A stretch of DNA of 37,821 nucleotides from Halorubrum yunnanense (GTDB lineage Archaea > Halobacteriota > Halobacteria > Halobacteriales > Haloferacaceae), in contig NZ_JAODIX010000001.1 in NCBI RefSeq assembly GCF_026586675.1, positions 101,307-139,127 of the forward strand, read 5' to 3'. Every line of letters begins with the position of its first letter. The stretch's first letter is position 1. Shown here in pieces: positions 8,404 to 15,910 of the stretch. The translations under genes were made by a program, and so were the position numbers. A model generated the notes under the pieces. It was given only the letters and a program-made list of their open reading frames with translations, did not search any database and was not told the DNA's origin.

Positions 8404-8445
8404 TGTCGGATTCATCCCCGCGCTAAAGCGCGAGGCTTTCTCCTC
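8404..8445 (-). ncRNA. Orphan IS200/IS605-like right-end hairpin
   Basis: Read on the minus strand, this is gaggagaaagcctcgcgctt, tagcgcggggatgaatccgac. It shares the core cctcgcgctt(c/t)agcgcgggga with the end of the tnpB element at 6960-6990, but has different flanks on both sides. No tnpB precedes it on the minus strand; rnpB does. It may be the remnant right end of another, now lost IS1341-type element, or an unrelated hairpin at the end of the rnpB transcript. Confidence 0.45.
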
Positions 8446-8469
8446 GATTCTCCGTAACTACCGAGTACA

Positions 8470-8830
8470 GGCGGACTGAGGGGAGTAAGCCCCCTTCGGT
8501 TCGTCCCGACATTCGGCTGAGCGTCCGCGCCGTGGCCGGACTACCTTGTGGCGCGGACTTGCACCGGCGAGGATTCGCCGTTCCATCCGTTCCCGCCCGT
8601 CTGTAACGTGGCAAAGCCACGCCAACGTGGCAGAGCCACGCGCCCTCACCGGGTTAACTCCCTTCCCTTGCGGGTCGGTTCGCACGGATCATCGGTCGAG
8701 GCGGGGGGTGTCGTTGCTGTTCCAGAGCCAGCCGTCTCCGACTCCGGGCGTGTGCCCGGTCGCCCGTCCGGCCGGTGGGGGGACTTTCCTCATGCCAGAG
8801 GCACGGGAGTCGGGCTCCCTCTGTCCGAAC
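8470..8830 (-). ncRNA. rnpB: RNase P RNA (archaeal type A)
   Basis: This is the catalytic RNA that trims the 5' leader from tRNA precursors. Read on the minus strand, the universally conserved CR I element is ggcatgaggaaagtcc (8781-8796). Mid-molecule there is gaacggcgaatcctcgccgg followed by tgcaagtcc, the P11-P12 neighbourhood. The conserved 3' region is cgaaccgaagggggcttac (about 8485-8503). The ends were set by P1 pairing of cggac (8823-8827) with gtccg (8472-8476). A length near 360 nt is normal. Two tandem small hairpins of the form gtggc-t-gccac occupy 8603-8644, probably an extended P12-like arm. A TATA-like cttatt at 8851-8856 lies about 26 nt before the proposed start. The exact ends are estimates. 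Confidence 0.92.
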
Positions 8831-8890
8831 CGTCGTTGTCCGCGGCCGCGAATAAGCGATCCGGTCGGGGATCGTGACTCTCGGTGCCTC

Positions 8891-8968
8891 CGACTCCCGC
8901 CGATTTCGACTCCCGCCGGTTTCGACTCCCGCCGGTTTCGACTCCCGCCGACTTCGACTCCCGTCGAC
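8891..8968. repeat. 16-bp tandem repeat upstream of rnpB
   Basis: Five consecutive copies of cgactcccgccgNttt (starting at 8891, 8907, 8923, 8939 and 8955), with the last one diverged. The array ends about 35 bp upstream of the putative rnpB TATA box and about 110 bp before the divergent AMMECR1 gene. No convincing protein is encoded here. It may be a regulatory array or simple slippage DNA. Confidence 0.7.
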
Positions 8969-9080
8969 CACGCCCCCCGATCCGGCGGACGCATCGAGGA
9001 GACTCGGACGCTGCGAGGGACCGAAATGCCATCGCTTCACAAGGGAAGCGTTCAAGTCGTCAGCAACGTAATAGACTATC

Positions 9081-9683
9081 ATGTCCGAGGCCCAGACCGT
9101 TCAGCTGTCGTACGACGACGGTGCACGAGCGGTCGAACTCGCGCGGGAGGCGGTCGAGTCGTTCGTCCGACATGGACAACGCGAACAACCCGGCAGCATG
9201 CGCGAGGCGTTCTACGCCCGCACCGGGGCGTTCGTCCGACTGGAGTCAACAAGGGGCCGCGGCCGGCTCCGCGGCTGCGCCGGCGCGTGGGAGACCTCCG
9301 ACCAGCTCGGCCACGCCATCGTCGAGGCCGCGATCAAGGCCGCCTCCGGCGACTCTTGCGGCTCGGAGGTCGAGCCGAAGGAGCTGGACAACATCACCGT
9401 CTCCGTGTTCGTCGTCTCGAACACGGTGCTCACCAACGACCCCCTCGCTGACCTGAATATCGGCACTCACGGCGTCGCCGTCGACGGCGGCAACTCGCAC
9501 GGCTGGCTCTACCCGACCGTCCCCGTCGAGAACGGCTGGTCCGGCGCCGAATTCCTCTCGCGCGCCTGTCGGAAGGCGAAGCTCGCCCCGGACGCCTGGC
9601 AGGACGAGGACACGATGGTGACGCTCATCGAGGGCCAGGTGTTCCGAGAGCGCGCCGACGGCGGCGCCGTCGAAGAGCTGTAA
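9081..9683 (+). CDS. AMMECR1-family protein
   Basis: A 200-residue protein of the AMMECR1/TIGR00296 family, conserved in archaea and eukaryotes and of unsettled biochemical function. The family hallmark LRGCxG appears as RLRGCAGAWE near residue 68. The following helix-rich segment (IVEAAIKAAS), the strand NITVSVFVVSN and the HGWLYPTVPVENGWSGAEFLSRACRKAKL region are collinear with the family. The length is typical. It is transcribed divergently from rnpB and convergently with the nicotinate phosphoribosyltransferase gene. No clear TATA box sits at the canonical distance, so the start is chosen by homology to the usual N terminus only. Confidence 0.85.
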   Translation: MSEAQTVQLSYDDGARAVELAREAVESFVRHGQREQPGSMREAFYARTGAFVRLESTRGRGRLRGCAGAWETSDQLGHAIVEAAIKAASGDSCGSEVEPKELDNITVSVFVVSNTVLTNDPLADLNIGTHGVAVDGGNSHGWLYPTVPVENGWSGAEFLSRACRKAKLAPDAWQDEDTMVTLIEGQVFRERADGGAVEEL

Positions 9684-9691
9684 GGCCGGCC

Positions 9692-9773
9692 TCCCCCGTT
9701 ACTTCTCCGCCCCGTAGTTGACCGCTTCTGCGTCCCCCGTTACTTCTCCGACCCGTAGCCGACCGCTTCTGCG
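9692..9773. repeat. 41-bp tandem duplication at the 3' end of pncB
   Basis: Two adjacent 41-bp copies (9692-9732 and 9733-9773), each starting tcccccgttacttctccg, differ at only a few positions. The inner copy encodes the last residues and stop codon of pncB. The outer copy is a duplicate in the 3' untranslated region that would read AVNYGAEK-stop instead of AVGYGSEK-stop, but is out of frame with the gene. Confidence 0.85.
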
Positions 9774-10900
9774 TCCGCCAGCGCCCGCTCCGTCGCGGCC
9801 CCGAGGTCGGCGGCGTCGTCGGCGACGACCTCCCCGTCGCGGACGACCGGCTCCATGAGCGACTCGGCGTCGTCGGGGCCCGACCGGTCCGCCAGCCCGA
9901 CCGCGTGCGCGCCGTCGGCGGTGCGGTAGACGGCCTTCGTCCCGGAGAGCTTGCCGCGCTTCGCGGCCGGCTCGCCGTCGACCGAGACGATGTCGAGCGC
10001 GAAGTCGACGGGGTCGGCGTTGGAGACGTACCCGCCCACGCCGAAGCCGTCGACGACGTCCCGCAGCTCGCGGAGGTCCGCGGGCCCGAGCCCGCCGGAG
10101 ACGTACACGTCGATGTCGGCGTGGCCGCGGGCGTCGAGCTCCCACCCGACCTCGCGGACGATGTGCCGGAAGTCCCCCCGCCGCGAGCCGGTGGTGTCGA
10201 GCCGGACGCCGTCGAGCCGGTCGCCGAGCGCGTCGACCGCGCGGAGCGTCTCGTCGACCTCGTCGGAGTAGGTGTCGCACAGCGCGACCCGCGGCACCGA
10301 CTCGCCGACGGCCTCGTCGAAGGCGCGCCACGCCGCCTCCTGCTCGCCGCGGCCGAAGCAGATGGAGAGGGCGTGGGGCATCGTCCCCGACGCCTCCCGG
10401 TCGAGCAGGTCGCCGGCGGCGACGTGCGAGAAGCCGTCGAACCCGCCCACCAGCGCGGAGCGCTCGACCGCCGCCGTCATCGCGGGGTGGACGTGGCGCG
10501 CGCCGAAGGAGAGCACCGACGACTCGGGCGCCGCGACCCGGCAGTCGAGCGCGGCGGTCGCCATCCCGGAGGCGTGCGAGAGGAAGCCCAAGAGGGAGGT
10601 CTCCAGCCGGGCGAACGCCAGGTACGGCCCCTCGATCCGCATCACCGGGCCGCCGTCGAACAGGCGCCCCTCGGGGACCGCGTCGGCGTCGACGTCGCGC
10701 CCCTCCAGGAGCGCGAGCGCGTCCTTCAGCCCGGCGAACAGCTCGAAGTCCCCGTCGGGGAACTGGTCGGCCGTCACCTCGGCGACCACTCGCGGATTCC
10801 GGCCGGCGTGCTCCAGCGCGGCCTCGGTCCGCTCGAAGTAGGCGTCGGTCGCTCGGCCGCTCCTGATGGCGGCCGCGTCGACGATGTCGAACTCTGTCAT
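9740..10900 (-). CDS. pncB: Nicotinate phosphoribosyltransferase
   Basis: It joins nicotinate to PRPP to give nicotinate mononucleotide, the committed step of NAD salvage. The 386-residue protein has the family's features: an FLSHASGMAT segment, SFGARHVHPAM, the helix-strand VRLDTTGSRRGDF phosphate-binding region near residue 230, and DVYVSGGLGPADLRELRD followed by GVGGYVSNADPVDFALDIV near 290-320, which belongs to the alpha/beta barrel. The length fits the short archaeal form. A nicotinamidase-like enzyme that could supply nicotinate is encoded 2 kb away on the other strand. The 3' end is duplicated in tandem (9692-9773). Assignment within the NAPRT/quinolinate phosphoribosyltransferase superfamily is good. 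Confidence 0.88.
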   Translation of the reverse strand: MTEFDIVDAAAIRSGRATDAYFERTEAALEHAGRNPRVVAEVTADQFPDGDFELFAGLKDALALLEGRDVDADAVPEGRLFDGGPVMRIEGPYLAFARLETSLLGFLSHASGMATAALDCRVAAPESSVLSFGARHVHPAMTAAVERSALVGGFDGFSHVAAGDLLDREASGTMPHALSICFGRGEQEAAWRAFDEAVGESVPRVALCDTYSDEVDETLRAVDALGDRLDGVRLDTTGSRRGDFRHIVREVGWELDARGHADIDVYVSGGLGPADLRELRDVVDGFGVGGYVSNADPVDFALDIVSVDGEPAAKRGKLSGTKAVYRTADGAHAVGLADRSGPDDAESLMEPVVRDGEVVADDAADLGAATERALADAEAVGYGSEK

Positions 10901-11016
10901 ACACGGAACACGCCCGCGCGAGAGGAAAAGCGGTCCGGGTCCCGCGCCGGCGCGTCGTCCGCCCGACCGTCCTCACTCCCGCGACCGACCGTCCTCACTC
11001 CCGCGCCCGACCGGTC

Positions 11017-12822
11017 TCACCCCCGCGACCGACGCGCGAGCACCGACACCGCCGCCAGCACTCCGAGGAGGCCGGCGACGACGCCGAATCCGGGCGTCCC
11101 GTCGTCGGTCGAGGCGTCCGGGCCCGACGAGCCGTCGTCGGTCGAGGCGTCCGGGCCCGACGAGCCGTCGTCGGTCGAGGCGTCCGGGCCCGACGAGCCG
11201 TCGGCGTCGTCGCCGCCCGGCCCCGTGTCGTTCCCGTCGTCGGAACCGCTCCCGTCGTCCGCGCCGCCGTCGGTCCCGTCGCTCCCGTCGTCGGTCGCGG
11301 GGCGTTCGAGGCCCGCGTCGGGGCGCAGCTCGAGCACGCCGGCGGGCTCCGGGGCGTGGGCGATCGTCACGGTGGTGCCGTCCCGGACGACGCCGTAGGC
11401 GCCCGGGAAGTCGCCGCCCTCGATCTCGTACACCTCACCCGTCTCGTACTCGGCGTCGCCGTGGGCGGTAATCATCCCGAGGTACGTCTCGCGGAAGTCC
11501 GCGGCGTCGGCGGGAGTCCGCCACTCGGTCACCCAGACGTAGCCGTCGCGGGCGTCGTCGCCGTCGCCGGCGCGGTACGGGTAGAGCTCGTCGCCCGCCC
11601 AGCCATCGGTCGACTCGTGGGCGTAGTTGAAGTTCGCGCGCGTCTCCAGTTCGCGTTCGGGCCGCGTGTGGATCCGGACGTTCTCCCGGACGCTCGCGCC
11701 GGGTTCGAGCACCGGGTAGTCGTACTCGAGGCTCTGGTACCAGAACATGACGAACATCGACGCCTCGCCCGCCGTCTCGGCGCCGTCGACGCCCTGCTCG
11801 GGGTAGGTCTCCCAGTCGCCCGTCGCCGCGTCCTCGAACGCGACCTCGTCGGTCTCGTACTCGGGGTTCCGGTGGATCACCTCGGCGGTGCTCCCGGGCG
11901 GCTCGGTCATCGTCTCGTTGACGGCCGCCCACCCGCCCTCCTCGACCAGCTCCTCGACGTAGAGCGCGCCGTCGGAGTACGGGTGGAGCACGGTCTGGAG
12001 GATGCCGAAGTTGTAGTCGCTCGCCGAGCCGCCGCCCCCGCCGGCGGAGTCCGGGGCGTCGAGACAGGTCCAGTTGTCCGCACAGCGGGCGGCGTAGCGC
12101 TCCTCGATGTGGACGGCCTCGCCCTCAACGATCCCGTCGATCGCGAGGTCGCCGTCCTGCGTGGCGTCGACGTAGCGGGGCCGCGTGAGGTCGTGGTACT
12201 GGTCTTGCATCCCGTGGACCAGCTCGTGGGCGAGCGTCGACGGGTCGATCCGCGTCTCCTCGCCCTCGGCGACGACGAGGACGATCCGGTCTTGGGCCGG
12301 GGAGTAGAAGCCCGAGACGGCGCCGCCGAACACGGCGTCGATCTCCTCGTTCGCGTCCGTGTCCTCGCCGACGACGAACAGCGCCTCCCACACTTGGTCG
12401 TTCCAGCGCCGGAACGCCTCGCTGCTGTTGTTCCCGCCGGCCGTGTCGTTCGCGAACGCCTCGCGGGTGACCGTCTCGACCGGCACGTCCTCGCGGAACG
12501 GCCGCTCGCGGACGTGCTCGACGCGCGCCATCGTCAGGTGCGTCAGCGCCTCCAGCTCGGAGTCGTCCAACCCGTCGCTCTGGTTGAAGGAGAGCTCCTC
12601 CTCGTAGTGGGTCCCGTTCCAGCAGCCGACGAGGTCGGTCCCGTCGCCCGCGTCGCACTCGGCGGCGGTCGCGCTGGCGGGCGCGTCGCCGCCGGCGACG
12701 TCCGCGGGGCCGGCGGTGGCGCTTTCGGCGACCGGACCGGCGGCGGCAGCGACCCCGCCGACTCCGAGCGTGAGGAGGGCGATCGCGGCGGCGACGACCG
12801 AGAGGGTGAGAACCCGTCGCAT
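11017..12822 (-). CDS. PGF-CTERM surface protein with HEXXH motif
   Basis: A 601-residue secreted protein. A Sec-type signal peptide opens it (MRRVLTLSVVAAAIALLTLG). The C terminus has the PGF tripeptide (about 577-579), a hydrophobic helix and an RRSRG basic tail; this is the PGF-CTERM signal that archaeosortase A removes to attach proteins to the cell surface. Mid-protein, LAHELVHGMQDQ (His near 199) is a zinc-metallopeptidase-like HEXXH site. The layout matches what I recall as the Hvo_1808 family of surface proteins, of unknown function. Before the PGF is an acidic Asp/Gly/Ser linker with three identical 11-residue repeats (SSGPDASTDDG; DNA 11101-11199). I chose this start because the signal peptide begins here and ctactta lies about 25 bp upstream; the frame stays open far upstream only because of high G+C. 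Confidence 0.82.
   Translation of the reverse strand: MRRVLTLSVVAAAIALLTLGVGGVAAAAGPVAESATAGPADVAGGDAPASATAAECDAGDGTDLVGCWNGTHYEEELSFNQSDGLDDSELEALTHLTMARVEHVRERPFREDVPVETVTREAFANDTAGGNNSSEAFRRWNDQVWEALFVVGEDTDANEEIDAVFGGAVSGFYSPAQDRIVLVVAEGEETRIDPSTLAHELVHGMQDQYHDLTRPRYVDATQDGDLAIDGIVEGEAVHIEERYAARCADNWTCLDAPDSAGGGGGSASDYNFGILQTVLHPYSDGALYVEELVEEGGWAAVNETMTEPPGSTAEVIHRNPEYETDEVAFEDAATGDWETYPEQGVDGAETAGEASMFVMFWYQSLEYDYPVLEPGASVRENVRIHTRPERELETRANFNYAHESTDGWAGDELYPYRAGDGDDARDGYVWVTEWRTPADAADFRETYLGMITAHGDAEYETGEVYEIEGGDFPGAYGVVRDGTTVTIAHAPEPAGVLELRPDAGLERPATDDGSDGTDGGADDGSGSDDGNDTGPGGDDADGSSGPDASTDDGSSGPDASTDDGSSGPDASTDDGTPGFGVVAGLLGVLAAVSVLARRSRG
11101..11199. repeat. Three 33-bp in-frame repeats
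   Basis: Three essentially identical 33-bp units starting at 11101, 11134 and 11167 encode the acidic spacer peptide SSGPDASTDDG before the PGF-CTERM anchor. Copy-number variation between strains would change the length of the stalk without breaking the frame. Confidence 0.85.
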
Positions 12823-12948
12823 AGGGGCGATTACGACCGACCGGGTAAGTAGTTTGTCGGTGCGGAACTCGACCTGTGAGCGCGTTGTCGAGACGCCGAC
12901 GGGCCCGCCGCCTCCTCCTTTTTGCATCCGCGCTACGAACCCCCGAGC

Positions 12949-13527
12949 ATGCCGTACGACCCGAGCGAGACCGCGGTGATCGTCGTCGACATGCAGAACG
13001 GGTTCTGCCACCCGGACGGGAATCTCTACGCCGAGCCGAGCGAGGCGGCGATCGGGCCGGTGACGGCGCTGGTCGAGCGGGCGCGCGAGGCCGGCGCGAC
13101 CGTCGTTTACACGCGAGACGTCCACCCGCCGGAGCAGTTCGACGAGACGTACTACTACGACGAGTTCGACCGCTGGGGCGAACACGTCGTCGAGGGGTCG
13201 TGGGACGCCGAGCTCGTCGCGGGGCTCGACGTCCGCGAGGGCGACCACGTCGTCGAGAAGCACACCTACGACGCCTTCTATCGGACCGACCTGGAGGGGT
13301 ACCTCGACGCTCACGGCATCTCCGATCTGCTGATCTGCGGGACGCTCGCGAACGTCTGTGTCCTCCACACGGCCGGCAGCGCGGGGCTCCGGGACTACCG
13401 CCCCGTCGTCGTCGAGGACGCCCTGGGGTACATCACCGAGGACCACCGCGAGTACGCCGTCGAGCACGCGAACTGGCTGTTCGGCGAGACGACGACTCGG
13501 GAGAGCGTCGCGTTCTTGGAGGCGTGA
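12949..13527 (+). CDS. pncA: Nicotinamidase-like cysteine hydrolase
   Basis: A 192-residue isochorismatase-fold hydrolase that probably converts nicotinamide to nicotinate. The catalytic triad is readable: Asp in VVDMQNGF (near residue 12), Lys in VEKHTYDAF (near 105), and Cys in GTLANVCVLHTAG (near 142). Candidate metal ligands are present as TRDVHPP and WGEHVVEG, in the same order as in nicotinamidases. The upstream in-frame ATG at 12922 is less likely, because cctttttgc sits about 28 bp before 12949, giving a leaderless start. Its partner enzyme, nicotinate phosphoribosyltransferase, is encoded nearby, which supports nicotinamidase over other members of the superfamily. The substrate is still an inference. 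Confidence 0.75.
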   Translation: MPYDPSETAVIVVDMQNGFCHPDGNLYAEPSEAAIGPVTALVERAREAGATVVYTRDVHPPEQFDETYYYDEFDRWGEHVVEGSWDAELVAGLDVREGDHVVEKHTYDAFYRTDLEGYLDAHGISDLLICGTLANVCVLHTAGSAGLRDYRPVVVEDALGYITEDHREYAVEHANWLFGETTTRESVAFLEA

Positions 13528-13657
13528 GCCGGCGGGGGCCACGGGCGTGAGTTGACGGGCGCGTCACGGACTCAACCGGCCGTACAGCCCTGAGAACCGT
13601 TATCAGCCGCGCGAATCGGCGTGTAACCCTTTTGAATCCCGACCGGGACGGTCGCGT

Positions 13658-14233
13658 ATGGAACTCTCTCGACGCGGGATGCTCGCCGGGGTGGGAGCCG
13701 CGTGCGCGGCCGGCGCCGTCGGATTTGCCGGGGCGACGGCGGTGACGGACGGCGAGTCCGCGAGCGACGGCGGAGCGGGGGGCGGCGGATCGATCGACGA
13801 CGACCCGGTCGGTGGCGGTTCGACCGACGACGGGTCGAACGACGGCCCGGCTGGCGCGGTGGACGCCGACCCGGACGCCCCGTTCGAGGCGCGCCTCCTC
13901 CGCGACGGCGAAGACGACCGGCGGCTGTTCGACGCGGGCGACCTCGACAAGGTCGAGGGCGTCTTCGACGACGACGGCGAGTACCTCGTGTACGTCGCGC
14001 TCGGCGACGACGGGGTCGACGTCTTCCAGGAGCGGCTGGCGGCCTCGGGCGCGGTCGACGAGCCGGAGCGGTTCGTCGTCTCGATGACCCTCGACGGGAC
14101 CGAGGTCAGGCGGGTCGAGCTGGACGAGCCGACGGTGGCCGAGCTCACCGGCGACTGGGGCGGCCTGTTGACGCTGCCGTTCGGCGAGGAGCGCGTCGCG
14201 GAGTCGGTGTATGAGTCGCTGGCGTCGACCTAA
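13658..14233 (+). CDS. Tat-exported small protein, function unknown
   Basis: A 191-residue protein. The N terminus, LSRRGMLAGVGAACAAGAVGF, is a twin-arginine-like signal followed by a hydrophobic core. There is no clear lipobox Cys, so it may be released or stay anchored by the uncleaved helix. Residues about 30-70 are a Gly/Ser/Asp linker. The C-terminal 110 residues form a compact alpha/beta region (FEARLLRDGED, YLVYVALGDDGVDVFQERL, VVSMTLDGTEVRRV), which reminds me of the P1 head repeats of SecD, but too weakly to name it. Many haloarchaea have similar unnamed exported proteins. It has its own promoter region and no obvious operon partner. Confidence 0.72.
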   Translation: MELSRRGMLAGVGAACAAGAVGFAGATAVTDGESASDGGAGGGGSIDDDPVGGGSTDDGSNDGPAGAVDADPDAPFEARLLRDGEDDRRLFDAGDLDKVEGVFDDDGEYLVYVALGDDGVDVFQERLAASGAVDEPERFVVSMTLDGTEVRRVELDEPTVAELTGDWGGLLTLPFGEERVAESVYESLAST

Positions 14234-14336
14234 CTCGTTAGGCACGGCAGTGATAAACGGTCGATCCGCGCCGATAAGCGGCCCCCCCGCGGCGCGGAGG
14301 GGATCGGTTATGCCTCCGGCGACCGTATCGAACCGC

Positions 14337-14498
14337 ATGAACGAGGGCGACGACGACCGGGGGACGGCGCGTGAGACGCCCGACGAGACCGGCGGGCGGC
14401 CGTGTCCGCGCTGCGAGACGCCGATGTACCACAGACACTGCAAGTACGTCTGTCCGGCCCACGGCGTCGTCTACGACTGTAGCGACACGTTCTACTGA
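14337..14498 (+). CDS. Zinc-finger micro-protein (CPxC type)
   Basis: A 53-residue protein with a polar N-terminal tail of about 25 residues and a compact zinc finger, CPRCETPMYHRHCKYVCPAHG, followed by VVYDCSDTFY. Candidate ligands are the CPRC pair, the HC/CP pair and the late Cys. It resembles the small zinc-finger proteins widespread in haloarchaea (an HVO_2523-like family as I recall), thought to bind nucleic acids or proteins. Earlier in-frame starts at 14211 and 14310 are disfavoured because ggttatgc lies about 28 bp upstream of 14337, suggesting a leaderless start. The aromatic, cysteine-rich end is unlike random G+C-rich frames. Confidence 0.75.
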   Translation: MNEGDDDRGTARETPDETGGRPCPRCETPMYHRHCKYVCPAHGVVYDCSDTFY

Positions 14499-14689
14499 GC
14501 GCGGCGTCGGTACGCCGGGTTTCCCCCGGCGCGGTCCCTGTTTTAGTCTCCCCCTACCGCGCCGGAATCAGCCGTTGGCCGCACGGAGACAACAATGGAT
14601 GTGCGAACTGTTATGTTCTTGGAGAGCGACTTTTGATCTATGACCGGCGACCCGCTCTTGACCCTCCTCGCCGACCGTCAGGGGTCATC

Positions 14690-15655
14690 ATGGTAGAGCA
14701 AACCCAGGTTGCCCGGAGCAAGCGGATCCAGCGTCGGACGGGGAAGACCTTCCACGTCGCCACCCGGCTGCTGCCGAAGCGGATCCGCCACGCGACCTAC
14801 GTGCTGTACGGCTTCTTCCGGACCGCCGACGAGGTCGTCGACGCCGAGGACACCGGCCCCCCAGCCGAACAGCGCGCCGAGCTCGACCGCCTCCGACGGG
14901 CCGCCCTCGGCGAGGAGCCGACGGACGACCCCGTCCTAGAGGCGTTCGCCGAGGTCACGGCGGAACACGGGATCGCCGACGAGGACGTCCGCTCGTTCGT
15001 CGACGCGATGGAGAGCGACGTCGACACCGACCGCTACGAGACGTACGAGGAGCTGGAGACGTACATGGACGGCTCCGCGGCCGCGGTCGGCCGGATGATG
15101 ACGGCGATCATGGACCTCGACGCGGAGACCGAGGCGGCGGCGCTCCCGCACGCCACCAAGCTCGGCGAGGCGTTCCAGATGACCAACTTCATCCGCGACG
15201 TCCGCGAGGACGTCGTCGAGCGCGACCGGATCTACCTCCCCATGGAGACCCTCCGGCGACACGGCGTGAGCGAGGAGCAGATCCTCGAGCTCTCCTTCGA
15301 CGCGAACGTCGCGGCCGCGGTCCGCGAGGAGCTCGCCCGGACCGAGCGCCTCTACGAGGAGGGCGTCGCGGGGATCAAGTACCTCCCCGACGACTGCCAG
15401 CTGGCGGTGTTGCTCGCGGCCGTGCTGTACGCGGACCACCACCGGCTCATCCGGGACCTGGGGTACGACACGGTGTCGACGACGCCCGAGCTCTCCTTCG
15501 CCCGCAAGATCTCGCTGCTCGTCCGGACGCGCTGGAAGTGGCAGTGGAACAAGGACCCCGAAGCGGTGTTCCACGAGGTGTGCCGCGGCTTCGACGGCAC
15601 CCGCGACCGCCACGAACACGGGTCGCGCGGCTCGGGCGTCGCGCAGTCGGATTGA
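14690..15655 (+). CDS. crtB: Phytoene synthase
   Basis: It condenses two geranylgeranyl diphosphates to phytoene, the first committed step to haloarchaeal carotenoids (bacterioruberin, and beta-carotene for retinal). The 321-residue protein has both Asp-rich motifs of squalene/phytoene synthases: YGFFRTADEVVD (about 40-51), and NFIRDVREDVVERDRIYLP (about 168-186) with the diagnostic RIYLP. Squalene synthase is less likely given the motif details and length. An in-frame start 57 bp upstream is possible but gives an atypical N terminus. A TATA-like tgttatgtt near 14609-14617 would give a short leader. A tiny membrane-protein gene follows after 19 bp and is probably cotranscribed. Confidence 0.88.
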   Translation: MVEQTQVARSKRIQRRTGKTFHVATRLLPKRIRHATYVLYGFFRTADEVVDAEDTGPPAEQRAELDRLRRAALGEEPTDDPVLEAFAEVTAEHGIADEDVRSFVDAMESDVDTDRYETYEELETYMDGSAAAVGRMMTAIMDLDAETEAAALPHATKLGEAFQMTNFIRDVREDVVERDRIYLPMETLRRHGVSEEQILELSFDANVAAAVREELARTERLYEEGVAGIKYLPDDCQLAVLLAAVLYADHHRLIRDLGYDTVSTTPELSFARKISLLVRTRWKWQWNKDPEAVFHEVCRGFDGTRDRHEHGSRGSGVAQSD

Positions 15656-15674
15656 GCGCGGGGCGCCGGTCGAC

Positions 15675-15884
15675 ATGGACAGGTCGCGGTTCGTCGGCCT
15701 CGCGCTGCTCGCGTTCGGCCTCGTCTTCCTCTCGTTCATCGTCCGCGGCACGACGCGCCTCATCGCGCCCTACGAGCTGGCCGTGGCGCTGTCGGCGCCG
15801 ATTCTCTTCGTCGCCGCGGGGCTGCTGGCGGTCCTCGCCGTCCTCGCGACGCTCGACGTGACCGGGATCGGGCGGTTGGAGTGA
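15675..15884 (+). CDS. Small two-helix membrane protein
   Basis: A 69-residue protein that I do not recognise. It has a short basic start (MDRSR), a hydrophobic segment at about 6-24 (FVGLALLAFGLVFLSFIV), a connecting RGTTRLIAPYE loop, and a second hydrophobic segment at about 38-62. Positive charges before helix 1 and in the loop suggest a hairpin in the cytoplasmic membrane. It starts 19 bp after the phytoene synthase stop codon on the same strand, so it is probably expressed with it. Whether it helps anchor carotenoid enzymes is only a guess from position. Confidence 0.65.
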   Translation: MDRSRFVGLALLAFGLVFLSFIVRGTTRLIAPYELAVALSAPILFVAAGLLAVLAVLATLDVTGIGRLE

Positions 15885-15910
15885 GCCGCGCTGTCGAGAT
15901 GACTCCCGCC

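Noticed and set aside
8412-8436. Intrinsic terminator for rnpB
   Set aside because: The hairpin has no following T-run on the rnpB strand, and its core matches the tnpB right end, so a mobile-element origin fits better, though not exclusively.
11017-13542. An 841-residue version of the surface protein
   Set aside because: The extra N-terminal 240 residues are antisense to the nicotinamidase-like gene. A signal peptide and a TATA-like box mark the start at 12822.
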